Assembly: GCF_018599245.1 (NCBI RefSeq)
Contig: NZ_JAHEVJ010000003.1
Location: forward strand, 62,001 to 126,000
Direction: 5' to 3'
DNA: 64,000 nt
From: Aliiroseovarius lamellibrachiae
GTDB taxonomy: Bacteria > Pseudomonadota > Alphaproteobacteria > Rhodobacterales > Rhodobacteraceae
How positions within the stretch are numbered: the stretch's first letter is position 1; every line of letters begins with the position of its first letter. Shown piece after piece: positions 1-9,639 of the stretch. The position numbers and the translations under genes are program-made. The notes under the pieces were generated by a model. The model was not told where the DNA came from. It did no database searches and saw nothing but the letters and a program-made list of their open reading frames with translations.

Positions 1-1777
1 GTTCACGCTCTATCTCGGCCAACAGCATTTCGCGGGCGTCTCTGAACTCGTCTTGCTGCGCAATGAACGGGAACATGACCGAGAGATTTCGCCCCGCGGC
101 CGCCCGGATCAAGGCTTGCAATTGCATCCGCATCACACCGGGTTTGTCCAGCCCAACGCGGATCGCGCGCCAGCCCAAGGCGGGGTTCGGTTCGTCCAGT
201 GGGTTCATATACGGCAGCACCTTGTCGGACCCGATATCGAGGGTCCGAAACACGATGCGTTTCCCTTTCGCGGCGTCCATCACGCGTGAATAGGTGTTGA
301 CCAATTCGCCCCGGCGCGGGACTTTTGAAACCGTCAGGAATTGCAGCTCGGTGCGAAACAGCCCAACCCCCTCAGCGCCGGAATTTTCCAAGCTGGGCAG
401 ATCGGCCATCAGGCCCGCATTCATGTGCAGCGTTACTTCGGTCCCGCATAATCCCACCGCAGGTTTGTCGCGCAGCGAGTGATAGCGTTCCTGTTGTTCC
501 GCTTCCATCGCCATCTTGTCACGAAACGCACCAATAATGCTTTCTTCCGGGCGCAGGTGGATGGTGCCATGCTCGCCATCGACGAGCACAAGGTCGCCAT
601 TCAGCGCCTCGGTTGCGATACGGCCGGCTTGCAGCACAAGCGGGATTGCAAGCGCACGGGCGACAATGGCGGCATGGCTTGCAACCGATCCTTCTTCGAG
701 GATGATTCCGCGCAGTCCGCGACCATATTCCAACAATTCGCCCGGGCCGATATTTGTGGCCACCAAAATGGGATTTTCCGGCATTTCGGCGCCTGTTTCC
801 CCCCCTTGCCCGGTGAGAATGCGCAACAGGCGATTGGACAGATCATCAAGGTCGTGCAGCCGTTCGCGAAGATATGCGTCCGGCACCTGGCTCATCCGGG
901 CCCGTGCGGCAGATTGTTCTTTTTCGACAGCGGCTTCGGCGGACAGACCCCGCGCAATGTCCTCTTCCATCCGGCGCATCCAGCCTTTGGAATTGGCAAA
1001 CATTCGGTAGGCTTCGAGCACTTGCATCTGCTCTTTATCTTTGGGTTTCGCGGTGATCTGCGCCGTGGCCAACAATTCGTCCACCTTGAGACGTAATTCT
1101 TCGACCGCATCGGTCAGGCGCGTCAGTTCCACATCGGGGTCGTCGGCCACCGGGTTGGTGACAACAACACGCGGTTCATGCAGCCAGATGTGACCTTCAG
1201 CGGCCCCCTCTTGCCCAATTGTGCCTTGAAAGGTGGCAGGGTGTTGGTGCCGTGCGGACATGGCCGCGCCTTCGCCGACAAAGGCGCCCAGCTCGGTCAT
1301 TTCGGCCAACACCATGGCGACCACTTCGATGCCATAAAGTTCGTCCGCGGAAAATTCGCGCGGGTCGCGCGATTGGATCACCAAGACGCCCAGATTTTCG
1401 CCAAGACGCTGGATGGGGACGCCGAGGAAGCTAGAGAACACCTCTTCGCCGGTTTCGGGCATATAGCGAAACCCTGCGGTCGAGGGCGCATCCGAGGTGT
1501 TGATCGGAGTACCGCTTTTTGCCACACGCCCCACCAGGCCTTCGCCAATGCGCATTCGGGTTTGGTGGACGGCTTCGGGGTTCAGCCCCTCAGTGGCGCA
1601 GAGTTCCAGTGTCTCTTTGTCGCGAAACAAATAGATCGAACAGACCTCAACCCCAAGACTATTGGCAATCAACGAGGTGATGCGGTCCAAGCGTTCCTGA
1701 CCCTCGGACGCGGCGGCCAAAGTCTCTCGCAGCTTAACCAATAGCTTGCGGCTGTCGCTTTGTTGGCTTTCTGCCAT
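1..1777 (-). CDS. ptsP: Phosphoenolpyruvate-protein phosphotransferase of the nitrogen PTS (EI-Ntr), 3' part cut by window edge
   Basis: Takes phosphate from PEP and passes it to NPr (PtsO) in the nitrogen-related phosphotransferase cascade, a cytoplasmic regulatory system. The frame runs from ATG at 1777 off the left edge, giving the first 592 residues of a protein that is usually about 750. Residues about 10-165 form a GAF domain, which separates EI-Ntr from the sugar-PTS EI. The enzyme-I N-terminal domain follows, then the swivel domain with the phospho-acceptor motif GSVASHAAIVAR (His about 368), then the start of the PEP-binding barrel (LFRTELQFL). In other alphaproteobacteria ptsP commonly follows lysC; here a cysK on the opposite strand lies between them. 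The identification is secure; the C-terminus is not visible. Confidence 0.95.
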   Translation of the reverse strand, partial: MAESQQSDSRKLLVKLRETLAAASEGQERLDRITSLIANSLGVEVCSIYLFRDKETLELCATEGLNPEAVHQTRMRIGEGLVGRVAKSGTPINTSDAPSTAGFRYMPETGEEVFSSFLGVPIQRLGENLGVLVIQSRDPREFSADELYGIEVVAMVLAEMTELGAFVGEGAAMSARHQHPATFQGTIGQEGAAEGHIWLHEPRVVVTNPVADDPDVELTRLTDAVEELRLKVDELLATAQITAKPKDKEQMQVLEAYRMFANSKGWMRRMEEDIARGLSAEAAVEKEQSAARARMSQVPDAYLRERLHDLDDLSNRLLRILTGQGGETGAEMPENPILVATNIGPGELLEYGRGLRGIILEEGSVASHAAIVARALAIPLVLQAGRIATEALNGDLVLVDGEHGTIHLRPEESIIGAFRDKMAMEAEQQERYHSLRDKPAVGLCGTEVTLHMNAGLMADLPSLENSGAEGVGLFRTELQFLTVSKVPRRGELVNTYSRVMDAAKGKRIVFRTLDIGSDKVLPYMNPLDEPNPALGWRAIRVGLDKPGVMRMQLQALIRAAAGRNLSVMFPFIAQQDEFRDAREMLLAEIERE

Positions 1778-2352
1778 CCCTGATGTCCCCCGGCGCCCAT
1801 TGGGCAATTTACATGGCGTACGGACCCCCGCACGTCTGGTCCTTTTGGACCTTCGTTAGATTAAGCACTCTGGTGTTACATTGCCAGATGGGGGGACGCG
1901 TTTTCCCCCGATTTGGGTGCATCATGGCGGGTAAGCCGCGGAGCGACCAGAGTAATTCTACTTAAAGGGGAGAATTGGCTGTATCTCCCCGGATCTGCAC
2001 GCGCCGGACACGCCGTCCGGGGGTGTTGCTTAAGATTTAGGCAGATCAGACTTCATATTGCGGTGCGCCGGGGCAAGGGCGCCCAGATCGGGGACCCCTT
2101 ACCGTTCTACAGATCACAGCCAAAAGCGTGATCTGCCTTGGCGACCAACACCGCTGTTGCCCGTTGCCCTTGCGCTGCGTCCACCATGACAGCGTTCCTG
2201 TCTCTTCCTTAATGTTGGGCATTTGGTGCGAAAAGAAAATGGGGCGAGGGACGTTGATCTTAATATTGCGGGCAGGTGGTTCTTTGTGCGGGTGAGGCCT
2301 AAGTTATTCACATCCCCAGATGGCAGATCGCTTTGGAAGAAGGAATTGAACA
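1778..2352. other. 575-bp divergent intergenic region between ptsP and cysK
   Basis: No convincing gene. It must carry the promoters of ptsP (leftward) and cysK (rightward). Two small dyads are visible: GGTCC-TTTT-GGACC at 1838-1851, and GGGGAGA / TCTCCCC (10-nt loop) at 1967-1990. Open frames here are short and lack typical codon use. It is unusually long for this gene-dense window. Confidence 0.6.
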
Positions 2353-3426
2353 ATGCAAATCAGACAGACCAACGGGCGCGGCCAACGGTTCGACAGCATT
2401 TTGGACACCGTCGGCGACACCCCGGTGATCCGCATCAATCGGATTGCCCCCAGCCATGTGAATATGTTTGTGAAATTCGAAGCCTTTAACCCGGCTGGAT
2501 CCGTCAAAGACCGGCTGGCGCTGAACATCATCGAGGCCGCAGAACGTGACGGTCGCCTGACGCCCGGCCAAACCGTGGTCGAGGCCACGTCGGGCAACAC
2601 CGGCATCGGTCTTGCTATGGTTTGCGCGGCCAAGGGCTATCCCTTGGTGGTCACAATGGCCGAAAGCTTTTCCGTGGAACGCCGCAAGCTGATGCGCTTT
2701 TTTGGGGCCAAAGTGGTGCTGACCCCGAAGGGCCTTAAGGGGTTTGGCATGTACACGAAAGCCAAAGAGTTGGCCGAGCAAAACGGTTGGTTCCTGGCCA
2801 GCCAATTTGAAACGGCTGACAATGCTGACATTCATGAAAACACCACCGCACGCGAGATCCTTGCGGATTTCGGCGGCGAGAAATTGGATTATTTTGTAAC
2901 AGGTTACGGCACCGGTGGTACGGTTACGGGCGTGGCGCGCGTGCTTCGTAAGGATAGCCCGGACACCAAAATTATCTTGGCAGAACCCGCCAGTGCGGCG
3001 CTGATCGCATCCGGCTATGTAAACACCCGCAACGATCAAAACCAGCCAACCGAAAGCCACCCAACCTTTGAACCGCACCCAATCCAAGGCTGGACCCCGG
3101 ATTTCATCCCCTATGTGTTGCAAGAAACGCTGGACAAGGGCAACTATGACACGCTGACCACGGTTCCCGGTCCCGATGGGGTGAAATGGTCGCAACGGCT
3201 GGCCGCGGAAGAGGGGATCTTTACCGGGATTTCCGCGGGCGCCAGTTTCGCCGCCGCGATTGAGGCCGCAAAAGACGCCCCAGACGGCGCCAATATCCTT
3301 GTCATGCTACCGGATACTGGCGAGCGTTACCTCTCAACCCCGCTCTTTGACGGTGTTGCTGAGGAGATGAGCGATGAGGAATGGGAAATCTCCAACTCGA
3401 CCCCTTCTGGACAGATCGTGGGGTGA
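2353..3426 (+). CDS. cysK: Cysteine synthase A (O-acetylserine sulfhydrylase)
   Basis: PLP enzyme that joins O-acetyl-L-serine and sulfide to make L-cysteine in the cytoplasm. The PLP lysine lies in NPAGSVKDR (K52), the phosphate-binding loop SGNTG is at 80-84, and the C-terminal PDTGERYLS motif is near residue 317. At 357 residues it is longer than the common form of about 310; the extra length includes an insert around residues 225-250 and a short tail. Start: ATG 2353, eight bases after AAGAAGGA. It stands alone on the plus strand between the divergent ptsP and the convergent lysC, apart from the other sulfur-assimilation genes at 46-50 kb. Cysteine synthase is certain; the choice of isoform (CysK rather than CysM) rests on overall similarity. 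Confidence 0.93.
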   Translation: MQIRQTNGRGQRFDSILDTVGDTPVIRINRIAPSHVNMFVKFEAFNPAGSVKDRLALNIIEAAERDGRLTPGQTVVEATSGNTGIGLAMVCAAKGYPLVVTMAESFSVERRKLMRFFGAKVVLTPKGLKGFGMYTKAKELAEQNGWFLASQFETADNADIHENTTAREILADFGGEKLDYFVTGYGTGGTVTGVARVLRKDSPDTKIILAEPASAALIASGYVNTRNDQNQPTESHPTFEPHPIQGWTPDFIPYVLQETLDKGNYDTLTTVPGPDGVKWSQRLAAEEGIFTGISAGASFAAAIEAAKDAPDGANILVMLPDTGERYLSTPLFDGVAEEMSDEEWEISNSTPSGQIVG

Positions 3427-3515
3427 GGTTTCGCAAGTTTGAGATTGGCTGGTGTAGGTGACCTGCGCCGGCCTTTTTATCTTGGGCGTCTTGACGGTGA
3501 CCCAAAACCGGAAAA

Positions 3516-3586
3516 CTAGTTTTCTAGTTTTCTAGTTTTCTAGTTTTCTAGTTTTCTAGTTTTCTAGTTTTCTAGTTTTCTAGTTT
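3516..3586. repeat. 8-bp tandem repeat (CTAGTTTT)x8 plus a partial ninth copy
   Basis: Eight perfect head-to-tail copies of CTAGTTTT begin at 3516, followed by a truncated CTAGTTT at 3580-3586. The first copy overlaps the 12-bp palindrome AAAACTAGTTTT (3512-3523). The array lies between the 3' ends of the convergent genes cysK and lysC, so changes in copy number would not shift a reading frame. CTAG is normally rare in proteobacterial DNA, so nine in about 70 bp is striking. Confidence 0.97.
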
Positions 3587-3627
3587 CGCCAAGCTCGCGA
3601 TCTCCCCTTCGATGCTGAAGCCGAGAC

Positions 3628-3660
3628 AAAAAAAACACCCGCCACAGGGCGAGTGTTTTA
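3628..3660 (-). terminator. Rho-independent terminator of lysC
   Basis: On the minus strand, a stem of AAAACAC-(T)-CGCC paired with GGCG-(G)-GTGTTTT around a 4-nt loop is followed by a run of T. It sits 24 bases past the lysC stop codon. Confidence 0.85.
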
Positions 3661-3683
3661 AATAACAATTTAGTTATAGCGAC

Positions 3684-4919
3684 TTAAGCTTTCTCAAGCT
3701 CAAATGCATCATGCAACGCCTGCACGGCCAGTTCCATATATTTGCGATCAATCAGCACCGAGATTTTGATCTCGGACGTGGTGATGACCTTGATGTTGAT
3801 GCCTTCGGCAGACAGCACATCAAACATTTTGGCCGCAATGCCCGTGTGGCTGCGCATCCCAATGCCTACGACTGAGATTTTGGCCACATCCGTGTCCGCC
3901 ACCAAATCGTGGAAATTGATCTCGCCGCTGTCTTTTGCCTCTGCCATTGCCCTTTCTGCGCGGGCCACCTGATCGACCGGGCAAGAGAAGGTCATGTCGG
4001 TGCGACCCTCTTCCGAGATGTTCTGAACGATCATGTCCACATTGACCCCGGCCTCTGCCAAGGGTGTGAAAATGGCGGATGCGATTCCGGGGCGGTCGGC
4101 CACCGAAATCAGGGTCATTTTGGCCTCGTCACGCTGATAGGCGACGCCTGCTACAACTTTGCTTTCCATGATATCCTCCTCGTCGCAGACCATTGTGCCT
4201 GCTTCCGGGTCATATTCTTCAAAACTCGACAAAACGCGCAGCTTCACCTTATAGCGCATCGCCAATTCAACGGACCGGGTTTGCAGAACTTTGGCCCCCA
4301 ATGAGGCCAGCTCCAGCATTTCCTCAAACGCGATCTTGTCCAGCTTGCGCGCCTTGTCGGTCAAACGCGGATCGGTGGTGTAAACACCGTCCACGTCCGT
4401 GTAAATATCACAACGTTCGGCTTCAAACGCAGCGGCAAAGGCCACGGCGGTGGTGTCAGATCCACCCCGGCCCAGCGTGGTGATCCGCCCCTCGGGCGAT
4501 ACGCCCTGGAAGCCCGCAACAACCGCCACGCGCATGCCTTCGCCAAACTTTTCCATGATATTGTCATTCGGGATCTCGTTGATCCGAGCGGACGAATGCG
4601 CCGATGTGGTTTTCACCGGCACTTGCCAGCCCTGCCAGCTGCGTGCGGGAATATCCATTTCCTGCAGACGCAACGCCATCAGGCCGGCGGTCACATTTTC
4701 ACCCGAGCTGACAATCGCATCATATTCGCGCGCGTCATACATCGGCGAGGTGTCACCCACCCAGCCCACAAGCTCGTTGGTTTTGCCGGACATCGCCGAG
4801 ACAATGACAATCACATCATAGCCATTGGCCACTTCGCGCGCGACACGTTTGGACGCGCGGGCGATCCGATCGAGGTTGGCAACAGACGTGCCACCGAATT
4901 TCATCACCAGAATTGGCAT
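3684..4919 (-). CDS. lysC: Aspartate kinase
   Basis: Phosphorylates L-aspartate, the first step towards lysine, threonine, methionine and diaminopimelate. 411 residues. The kinase domain starts with KFGGTS (7-12), has SSGEN near 71, GRGGSDTTA near 150 and YTDVDGVYTTDPR near 175. Two C-terminal ACT domains (about 265-330 and 345-405) indicate feedback control by an amino acid. The start is set at the ATG giving MPILVMKFGGTS, the family's usual N-terminus; a frame extension upstream to 4973 has no similarity to the family. It follows the DUF1178 gene on the same strand with a 162-bp gap and ends at a clear terminator. Confidence 0.96.
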   Translation of the reverse strand: MPILVMKFGGTSVANLDRIARASKRVAREVANGYDVIVIVSAMSGKTNELVGWVGDTSPMYDAREYDAIVSSGENVTAGLMALRLQEMDIPARSWQGWQVPVKTTSAHSSARINEIPNDNIMEKFGEGMRVAVVAGFQGVSPEGRITTLGRGGSDTTAVAFAAAFEAERCDIYTDVDGVYTTDPRLTDKARKLDKIAFEEMLELASLGAKVLQTRSVELAMRYKVKLRVLSSFEEYDPEAGTMVCDEEDIMESKVVAGVAYQRDEAKMTLISVADRPGIASAIFTPLAEAGVNVDMIVQNISEEGRTDMTFSCPVDQVARAERAMAEAKDSGEINFHDLVADTDVAKISVVGIGMRSHTGIAAKMFDVLSAEGINIKVITTSEIKISVLIDRKYMELAVQALHDAFELEKA

Positions 4920-5081
4920 GGTGATCCCATCCCCTTGTTTTTCACGCGCCCGTCTTACGCAGGGGGCGCACAAAGGGCAAGATCGGATTGACGTATTGTG
5001 CGGTGTGGATGGTGAAAGCGAAGGGTTTTACCGGATTAAGCGTGGATATTCACGCAGGCATTGTCCAATCTGACGAGATCC

Positions 5082-5567
5082 TCAGTTGGTCTTGTGGGTG
5101 GGCATAAAGGGCAGGGGCATCACCGGCACCCCTTCTTCCAGCAATTCCCGCGCCTCATCAATCTTGGCCTCGCCATAAATGGGCCGGTCGGGGCGGTCGC
5201 CCAGATGCATCGCGCGTGCCTCGGACACGAATTTATCGCCTACGTAATCGCTTTCGGTCTCTACCTTGGTCTTTAACGCGGCAATCTCGCGCGCCAGTTC
5301 AGGGTCCGGTAAAGCGGTTGGGGTTTCTGGTGTTGCTGCGGGAACTGTGGGGGTTTGCGGCTGTGTTTCGGGCGGTGTTTCGGGCTGTGTGGTCACATTG
5401 CGCGACGGGCGTACTTTTGGCGCCATCAGCGATTTCACCACCATGCTCGATCCACACTCTGGGCATGTAATTCGTCTCGCCGCCGTCAGGCTGTCAAAAG
5501 CCCCCGCGTTCTGGAACCAGCTTTCAAAGCTGTGGTCATTGTCACATTTTAGCGCATAACGGATCAT
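5082..5567 (-). CDS. DUF1178 family protein, predicted zinc-ribbon protein
   Basis: 161 residues. The N-terminus has paired metal-binding cysteines (C8 in KCDNDH; C35 and C38 in CPECGSS), as expected for a small zinc ribbon, followed by a Pro/Thr-rich linker at about 60-85 and a charged C-terminal half. The start was placed at the ATG giving MIRYALKCDNDH, the usual start of this family; in-frame codons upstream add only unrelated residues. The family is widespread in alphaproteobacteria and has no established function. It lies between the NUDIX gene and lysC on one strand and could be co-transcribed with either. Confidence 0.85.
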   Translation of the reverse strand: MIRYALKCDNDHSFESWFQNAGAFDSLTAARRITCPECGSSMVVKSLMAPKVRPSRNVTTQPETPPETQPQTPTVPAATPETPTALPDPELAREIAALKTKVETESDYVGDKFVSEARAMHLGDRPDRPIYGEAKIDEARELLEEGVPVMPLPFMPTHKTN

Positions 5568-5660
5568 TTTGGTTTCCGTGGTTAAGGGGCATCCGCGGTG
5601 CAACTCGCGGCGGGTTGGCGGTGGTTCAGTGTAAGCGGTAAACTGTAAACCGGAAAGGGG

Positions 5661-6170
5661 TTAGCTGTGCAGCGTTTTTGGATCAAACAGTTTGATCATC
5701 TGGCGCAATTCCGGTTCAGACACCATTTGCGAGGCTTTTTTCTGGCTCACCCATTTGCGCCGCCGTTGCCCAGCCTCGCGGTAATTCTTGACCATTTTCT
5801 TAACCTTAAGTGGGAAAACCGCGACCACACAAGGCAGCTTCTCTCCCGCATGGCCCTTGTCATAGGAATAAAACCCCAAAACCTGATTGCTTAGCTTGCC
5901 AAGCGCACCCGCCTCTTCAAATGCCTCCGTCGCCGCAGCCCCAGCCGGTGTTTCGCCATCCATCGGCCAGCCTTTGGGAATGATCCATCGCCCGGTCCCG
6001 CGCGAGGTGATCAGCAGAATTTCGACTTTTCCGTCCCGAACGCGGAACGGCAGCGCGCCAAATTGGGTGCGCACCGAACGCTTATCCGACAAGGACAGCC
6101 GGATCGGCATTTGTTTGCCTTTCGCAATCGTCACTTTCTTAAGGCCCTTGAGACTGAACTTACTGCGCAT
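5661..6170 (-). CDS. NUDIX hydrolase
   Basis: Cleaves nucleoside diphosphates linked to another moiety; the substrate is unknown. The Nudix box lies in GWPMDGETPAGAAATEAFEEAGA: the spacing of the consensus and the EExG glutamates are kept, but the conserved Arg position reads Thr. KGWPM before the box resembles the diphosphoinositol/diadenosine polyphosphate type. The start is uncertain. ATG 6170 gives 169 residues and has GGGGG five bases upstream. A GTG at 6251, preceded by GGGAGGA, would add 27 residues (MLFSFDFLKLRP...), some strongly basic. I report the shorter form. Confidence 0.82.
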   Translation of the reverse strand: MRSKFSLKGLKKVTIAKGKQMPIRLSLSDKRSVRTQFGALPFRVRDGKVEILLITSRGTGRWIIPKGWPMDGETPAGAAATEAFEEAGALGKLSNQVLGFYSYDKGHAGEKLPCVVAVFPLKVKKMVKNYREAGQRRRKWVSQKKASQMVSEPELRQMIKLFDPKTLHS

Positions 6171-6310
6171 TCTACCCCCGAGAGTGCTGGGGAAATCTTT
6201 TCTTTTCCTTAAGATAGGACGTAATTTCAGAAAATCAAAGGAAAACAGCACATATTGTGGTCCTCCCGCGCCCCTCCGCCAGATAGAGGGGGCTGGATAA
6301 CAGATGTGAA

Positions 6311-6338
6311 AATGGCCGCGGCAAAAGCTGCGGCCACA
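6311..6338 (-). terminator. Hairpin downstream of metG
   Basis: TGGCCGC-G-GC, AAAA loop, GC-T-GCGGCCA gives a strong stem just past the metG stop. On the minus strand only a short T-rich run (ATTTTC) follows, so it is a weak or partial intrinsic terminator. Confidence 0.5.
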
Positions 6339-6362
6339 TCCGGGATTGGCGTTGGCGGAGTG

Positions 6363-8081
6363 TCAGTCGCGGATACCAGCAAAACGTTCCTGCCAGCCTT
6401 CACGATCTTCATCCGAGATCTTTGCAAACACGTTCTCAGGTACGGTGAAGGCATGCCCCTCTTTCAACAAACCCAAAGCCGCGGGCACATCGTCAGGCCA
6501 GCTGTCATCCGTGGTGCCCATCGCCTCAAGCATAACCTTGGAGGCATCGGGAATAAATGGGGCCGACAGCACCGCGTAAAGACGGATCAGGTTTAACGCC
6601 AGACGGATTTGGGCGGCGGCCTGATCGGGGTCGGTTTTATACACTGTCCAGGGGGCGGCGGCTTGCAAGTATTCATTACCCGCGACCCAAATGCCACGAA
6701 GTTCCTGCGCCGATTTGCGCACGTCCATCGCTTCCATATGGCTTTCATAGGCGCGGACCTTGGCGGTGATGTCGGCAATCAATGCGGCCTCGACCTCGCC
6801 ATATTCCCCACCGGCGGGCACGTCTTCTGAGAACTTCGAGCGGCAAAACTTGGTCACGCGGCTCACGAAATTGCCAAGCACATCCGACAGGTCTTTGTTC
6901 ACGGAAACCTGAAAATTCTCCCATGTGAATTCACTGTCAGAATTTTCCGGCGCATGTGACAGCAGCCACCAACGCCAGTAATCCGACGGCAGGATCTCCA
7001 GCGCCTGATCCATAAAGATCCCGCGCCCTTTTGACGTTGAAAACTGTCCGCCGTCATAGTTCAAGTAGTTGAAAGATTTGATGTAATCCACCAGCTTCCA
7101 TGGTTCCTTAGACCCCATGATTGTGGCCGGAAAGCTGAGCGTGTGAAACGGCACATTGTCTTTGCCCATGAACTGCACGTACCGCACATCTTCGGCACCT
7201 TTGTCCGTGCGCCACCAGCGTTCCCAAAACGCGGAACCTTCGCCTTTTTCATCCGCCAATTCGGCGGTGGCGGCGATATATTCGATCGGTGCGTCAAACC
7301 AGACGTAAAAAACTTTGCCTTCCATGCCGGGCCAATCCGCGTCGCCACGTTTGACCGGCACACCCCATTTCAGATCGCGGGTGATGCCGCGGTCTTGCAG
7401 CCCGTCACCATCATGCAACCATTTTTTAGCGATGGAGGTGGTCAGCACGGGCCAGTCAGCCTTTGTATCAATCCAAGCGTCCAGCGCGTCTTTCAGTTTG
7501 GATTGGCGCAAGTAAAGGTGCTTGGTTTCGCGCACTTCTAAATCGGTGGACCCGGAAATGGCCGAGCGCGGATTGATCAGATCGGTGGGGTCCAGCTGTT
7601 TGGTACAGTTTTCACATTGATCACCGCGCGCGCCGTCATAGCCACAATTTGGGCATTCGCCTTCGATATAGCGATCCGGTAGGAACCGCCCGTCGGCGTT
7701 GGAATAGACCTGCTTTTCGCTGACCTCTTCAATATAGCCATTGTCCGCCAATTTGCCGGCAAAATGCTGGGTCAACTTGCGGTTTTGCACACTGGAAGAC
7801 CGGCCGAAATTGTCAAACGACAGACGGAACCGATTGGCAATATCCGCCTGAACTTCGTGCATCTCGGAACAAAATTCATCCACCGGCTTGCCGGCTTTGG
7901 CGGCGGCCAATTCCGCCGGTGTGCCATGTTCATCTGTCGCGCAAATGAACATAACTTCGCGGCCCCGGCCACGGTTGTAACGGGCGTAAAGATCCGCTGG
8001 CAGCTGGCTGCCTACAAGATTGCCGAGGTGTTTGATCCCGTTGATGTATGGAATCGCCGAGGTGATGAGGACGCGGTTCAT
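6363..8081 (-). CDS. metG: Methionyl-tRNA synthetase
   Basis: Charges tRNA-Met. 572 residues. The class I signatures are HLGN (18-21, the HIGH motif) and FSTSKG (KMSKS equivalent, near 350). A four-cysteine zinc knuckle (CPNC...CENC) lies near 145-160. The C-terminal EMAP-II-like dimerisation domain found in some MetG proteins is absent, so this is the short form. Start: ATG 8081 ([12 protein letters not shown]) with GGGAA upstream; an in-frame TTG four codons earlier is less likely. It heads the leftward series NUDIX-DUF1178-lysC, but a hairpin follows it. Confidence 0.96.
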   Translation of the reverse strand: MNRVLITSAIPYINGIKHLGNLVGSQLPADLYARYNRGRGREVMFICATDEHGTPAELAAAKAGKPVDEFCSEMHEVQADIANRFRLSFDNFGRSSSVQNRKLTQHFAGKLADNGYIEEVSEKQVYSNADGRFLPDRYIEGECPNCGYDGARGDQCENCTKQLDPTDLINPRSAISGSTDLEVRETKHLYLRQSKLKDALDAWIDTKADWPVLTTSIAKKWLHDGDGLQDRGITRDLKWGVPVKRGDADWPGMEGKVFYVWFDAPIEYIAATAELADEKGEGSAFWERWWRTDKGAEDVRYVQFMGKDNVPFHTLSFPATIMGSKEPWKLVDYIKSFNYLNYDGGQFSTSKGRGIFMDQALEILPSDYWRWWLLSHAPENSDSEFTWENFQVSVNKDLSDVLGNFVSRVTKFCRSKFSEDVPAGGEYGEVEAALIADITAKVRAYESHMEAMDVRKSAQELRGIWVAGNEYLQAAAPWTVYKTDPDQAAAQIRLALNLIRLYAVLSAPFIPDASKVMLEAMGTTDDSWPDDVPAALGLLKEGHAFTVPENVFAKISDEDREGWQERFAGIRD

Positions 8082-8150
8082 GGTATTTCCCAAGCTTGTT
8101 TGCGGGCGTGTTTACGCGGTTTTTTTGGGCAGGACCAGAGGGGGCGGGCG

Positions 8151-8212
8151 AAAGGGGCGCTGCCCCTCGCGCATTTGCGCTCACCCCGGGATATTTATGA
8201 CAAGGAAAAGGG
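8151..8212. repeat. Dispersed intergenic repeat, copy A
   Basis: Begins with GGGGC-GCT-GCCCC, then the perfect dyad GCGCA-TT-TGCGC, then CACCCCGG GATATTT, three variable bases (ATG), ACAAG and an A-rich end. It lies between the 3' end of the MFS gene and the 5' end of metG. Related copies are at 14682, 33705, 50926 and 59949. Confidence 0.85.
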
Positions 8213-8225
8213 CAAAGCCTCGGTG

Positions 8226-9446
8226 TTACTTATCGCGCATTCGGCCAAACAGGCGTCCCATCGAAAACGAGGTGCGCGGTGTGTAGGTATAGGCGGTTTT
8301 GTCCGACACTGTGGGGCGCGCGCGCATACGGATCAGGCCAAAAGCGATCAATCCAGCATGGCCGGTGGCAACAAAACTGAACAATGCAGCAGGGCCGTAG
8401 CTTTCGATCAGGGTTGAGGCCACGTACGGCGAGGCAATGGCGCCGACGGCGTAGAAAAACATCAGGGCCGCAGACAGCTCAATACGTTCGGTGCTGTCGG
8501 CAAAATCATTCGCGTGCGCGGCAGAGACCGAGAAGATCGGGAAGGTTGTAAAGCCAAAGATGCCTGCGGTTAGAAAGGCCATTTGCGTGCCCATCCCACT
8601 GGCCGCGATGGTGAACCCACAGCTAGACATCGCCGCCACGGACAACCAGATCAGCACCCAACGGCGGTCGTATTTGTCGGCGATCCATCCGGTTGGCAAT
8701 TGTGCGAGCGCTCCGCCCAACACAAAGGCGGCAAGGAACCAGGCCAGTTGCCCGGTGGCCAAGCCCACTTCCTGCCCATAAATCGGCCCGACCATGCGAA
8801 AAGCGGCGGATGTGATGCCTGCCACAACGCAACCGGCGGCGGCAAGCGGGGACCGTGTCCAGGCGAGACCAGGGCGCAGTCGTGGGGCGGCGGGGATGTC
8901 GGGTTGACTGGCGCGGGTCATGGTCAGGGGCAGGATTGCGGCGCAGCAAATCAGGGCCAAAAGATTGTAGCTGACATAGTGGGCCGGGGTTAATACGCCG
9001 ATCAAAAGCTGGGCCGCCAGTGACCCGCCCATGTCCACGGCGCGGTAGCCCCCCATCGCGCGTCCCCTTGTTTCATTGGTGATTTTGGCGTTCATCCATG
9101 CCTCGATCACCGTATAGGCCCCGGCGACACACAGGCCCGAGGCAATGCGCATCACCGCCCATGCAATGGGGTCGATCCACAACATATGCGCCAATAATCC
9201 CATCGCGCCCATCGCGGTGAACACGGCAAAGGCGCGCGAATGCCCCACCGCGCCCATCAATCTTGGCGACCACCAACAGCCGATGAAAAAGCCAACAAAA
9301 TGCGCAGACCCCAACAGGCCAATTTCTGATTTGGTGAAGCCAAGCTTTAATCCGGACAAGGCGTCCAGTGGTCCCACACCGCCAGAGCTCAATTGCAGCA
9401 AGACAACAGACAAAAGCAGGGCGGCAAAGGAAATCAACAGGCGCAT
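8226..9446 (-). CDS. MFS transporter (YcaD-like)
   Basis: 406 residues, almost entirely hydrophobic, about 12 membrane helices in two six-helix halves. The cytoplasmic loop between helices 2 and 3 carries a degenerate MFS motif (WWSPRLMGAVGHSRAF), and a second copy follows the central loop (GWIADKYDRRWVL). The overall pattern matches the YcaD/sugar-permease-like branch found throughout Rhodobacterales. The substrate cannot be read from the sequence. The start at ATG 9446 places the first helix directly at the N-terminus. It is divergent from the ABC ATPase gene, with 193 bp between them. The repeat downstream of it is copy A. Confidence 0.85.
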   Translation of the reverse strand: MRLLISFAALLLSVVLLQLSSGGVGPLDALSGLKLGFTKSEIGLLGSAHFVGFFIGCWWSPRLMGAVGHSRAFAVFTAMGAMGLLAHMLWIDPIAWAVMRIASGLCVAGAYTVIEAWMNAKITNETRGRAMGGYRAVDMGGSLAAQLLIGVLTPAHYVSYNLLALICCAAILPLTMTRASQPDIPAAPRLRPGLAWTRSPLAAAGCVVAGITSAAFRMVGPIYGQEVGLATGQLAWFLAAFVLGGALAQLPTGWIADKYDRRWVLIWLSVAAMSSCGFTIAASGMGTQMAFLTAGIFGFTTFPIFSVSAAHANDFADSTERIELSAALMFFYAVGAIASPYVASTLIESYGPAALFSFVATGHAGLIAFGLIRMRARPTVSDKTAYTYTPRTSFSMGRLFGRMRDK

Positions 9447-9639
9447 TGGCGGCTCCGATTGGCGTTTCCTTCAGTTTGGCGAGGGGTATTTGCCGTGGCG
9501 CACCAGTTTGCGACAATCTGCGGGTCGTTTGTGGGTGCCAAGTGGCTTGCGGGTCGTTGGGCGGGCTGGTATCCCGGTTGAAACCCGATTTAAATCATCG
9601 GGATTTAGCTGTTGATTGTCCTGTCTGAAAAGGCCCGCC

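Noticed and set aside
1778-2352. Riboswitch or small RNA upstream of cysK
   Set aside because: Only two short unrelated hairpins are visible; I could not match them to a known alphaproteobacterial riboswitch.
3516-3586. CTAGTTTT array read as a CRISPR or an origin iteron set
   Set aside because: The unit is only 8 bp with no spacers. No DnaA boxes or replication initiator lie beside it.
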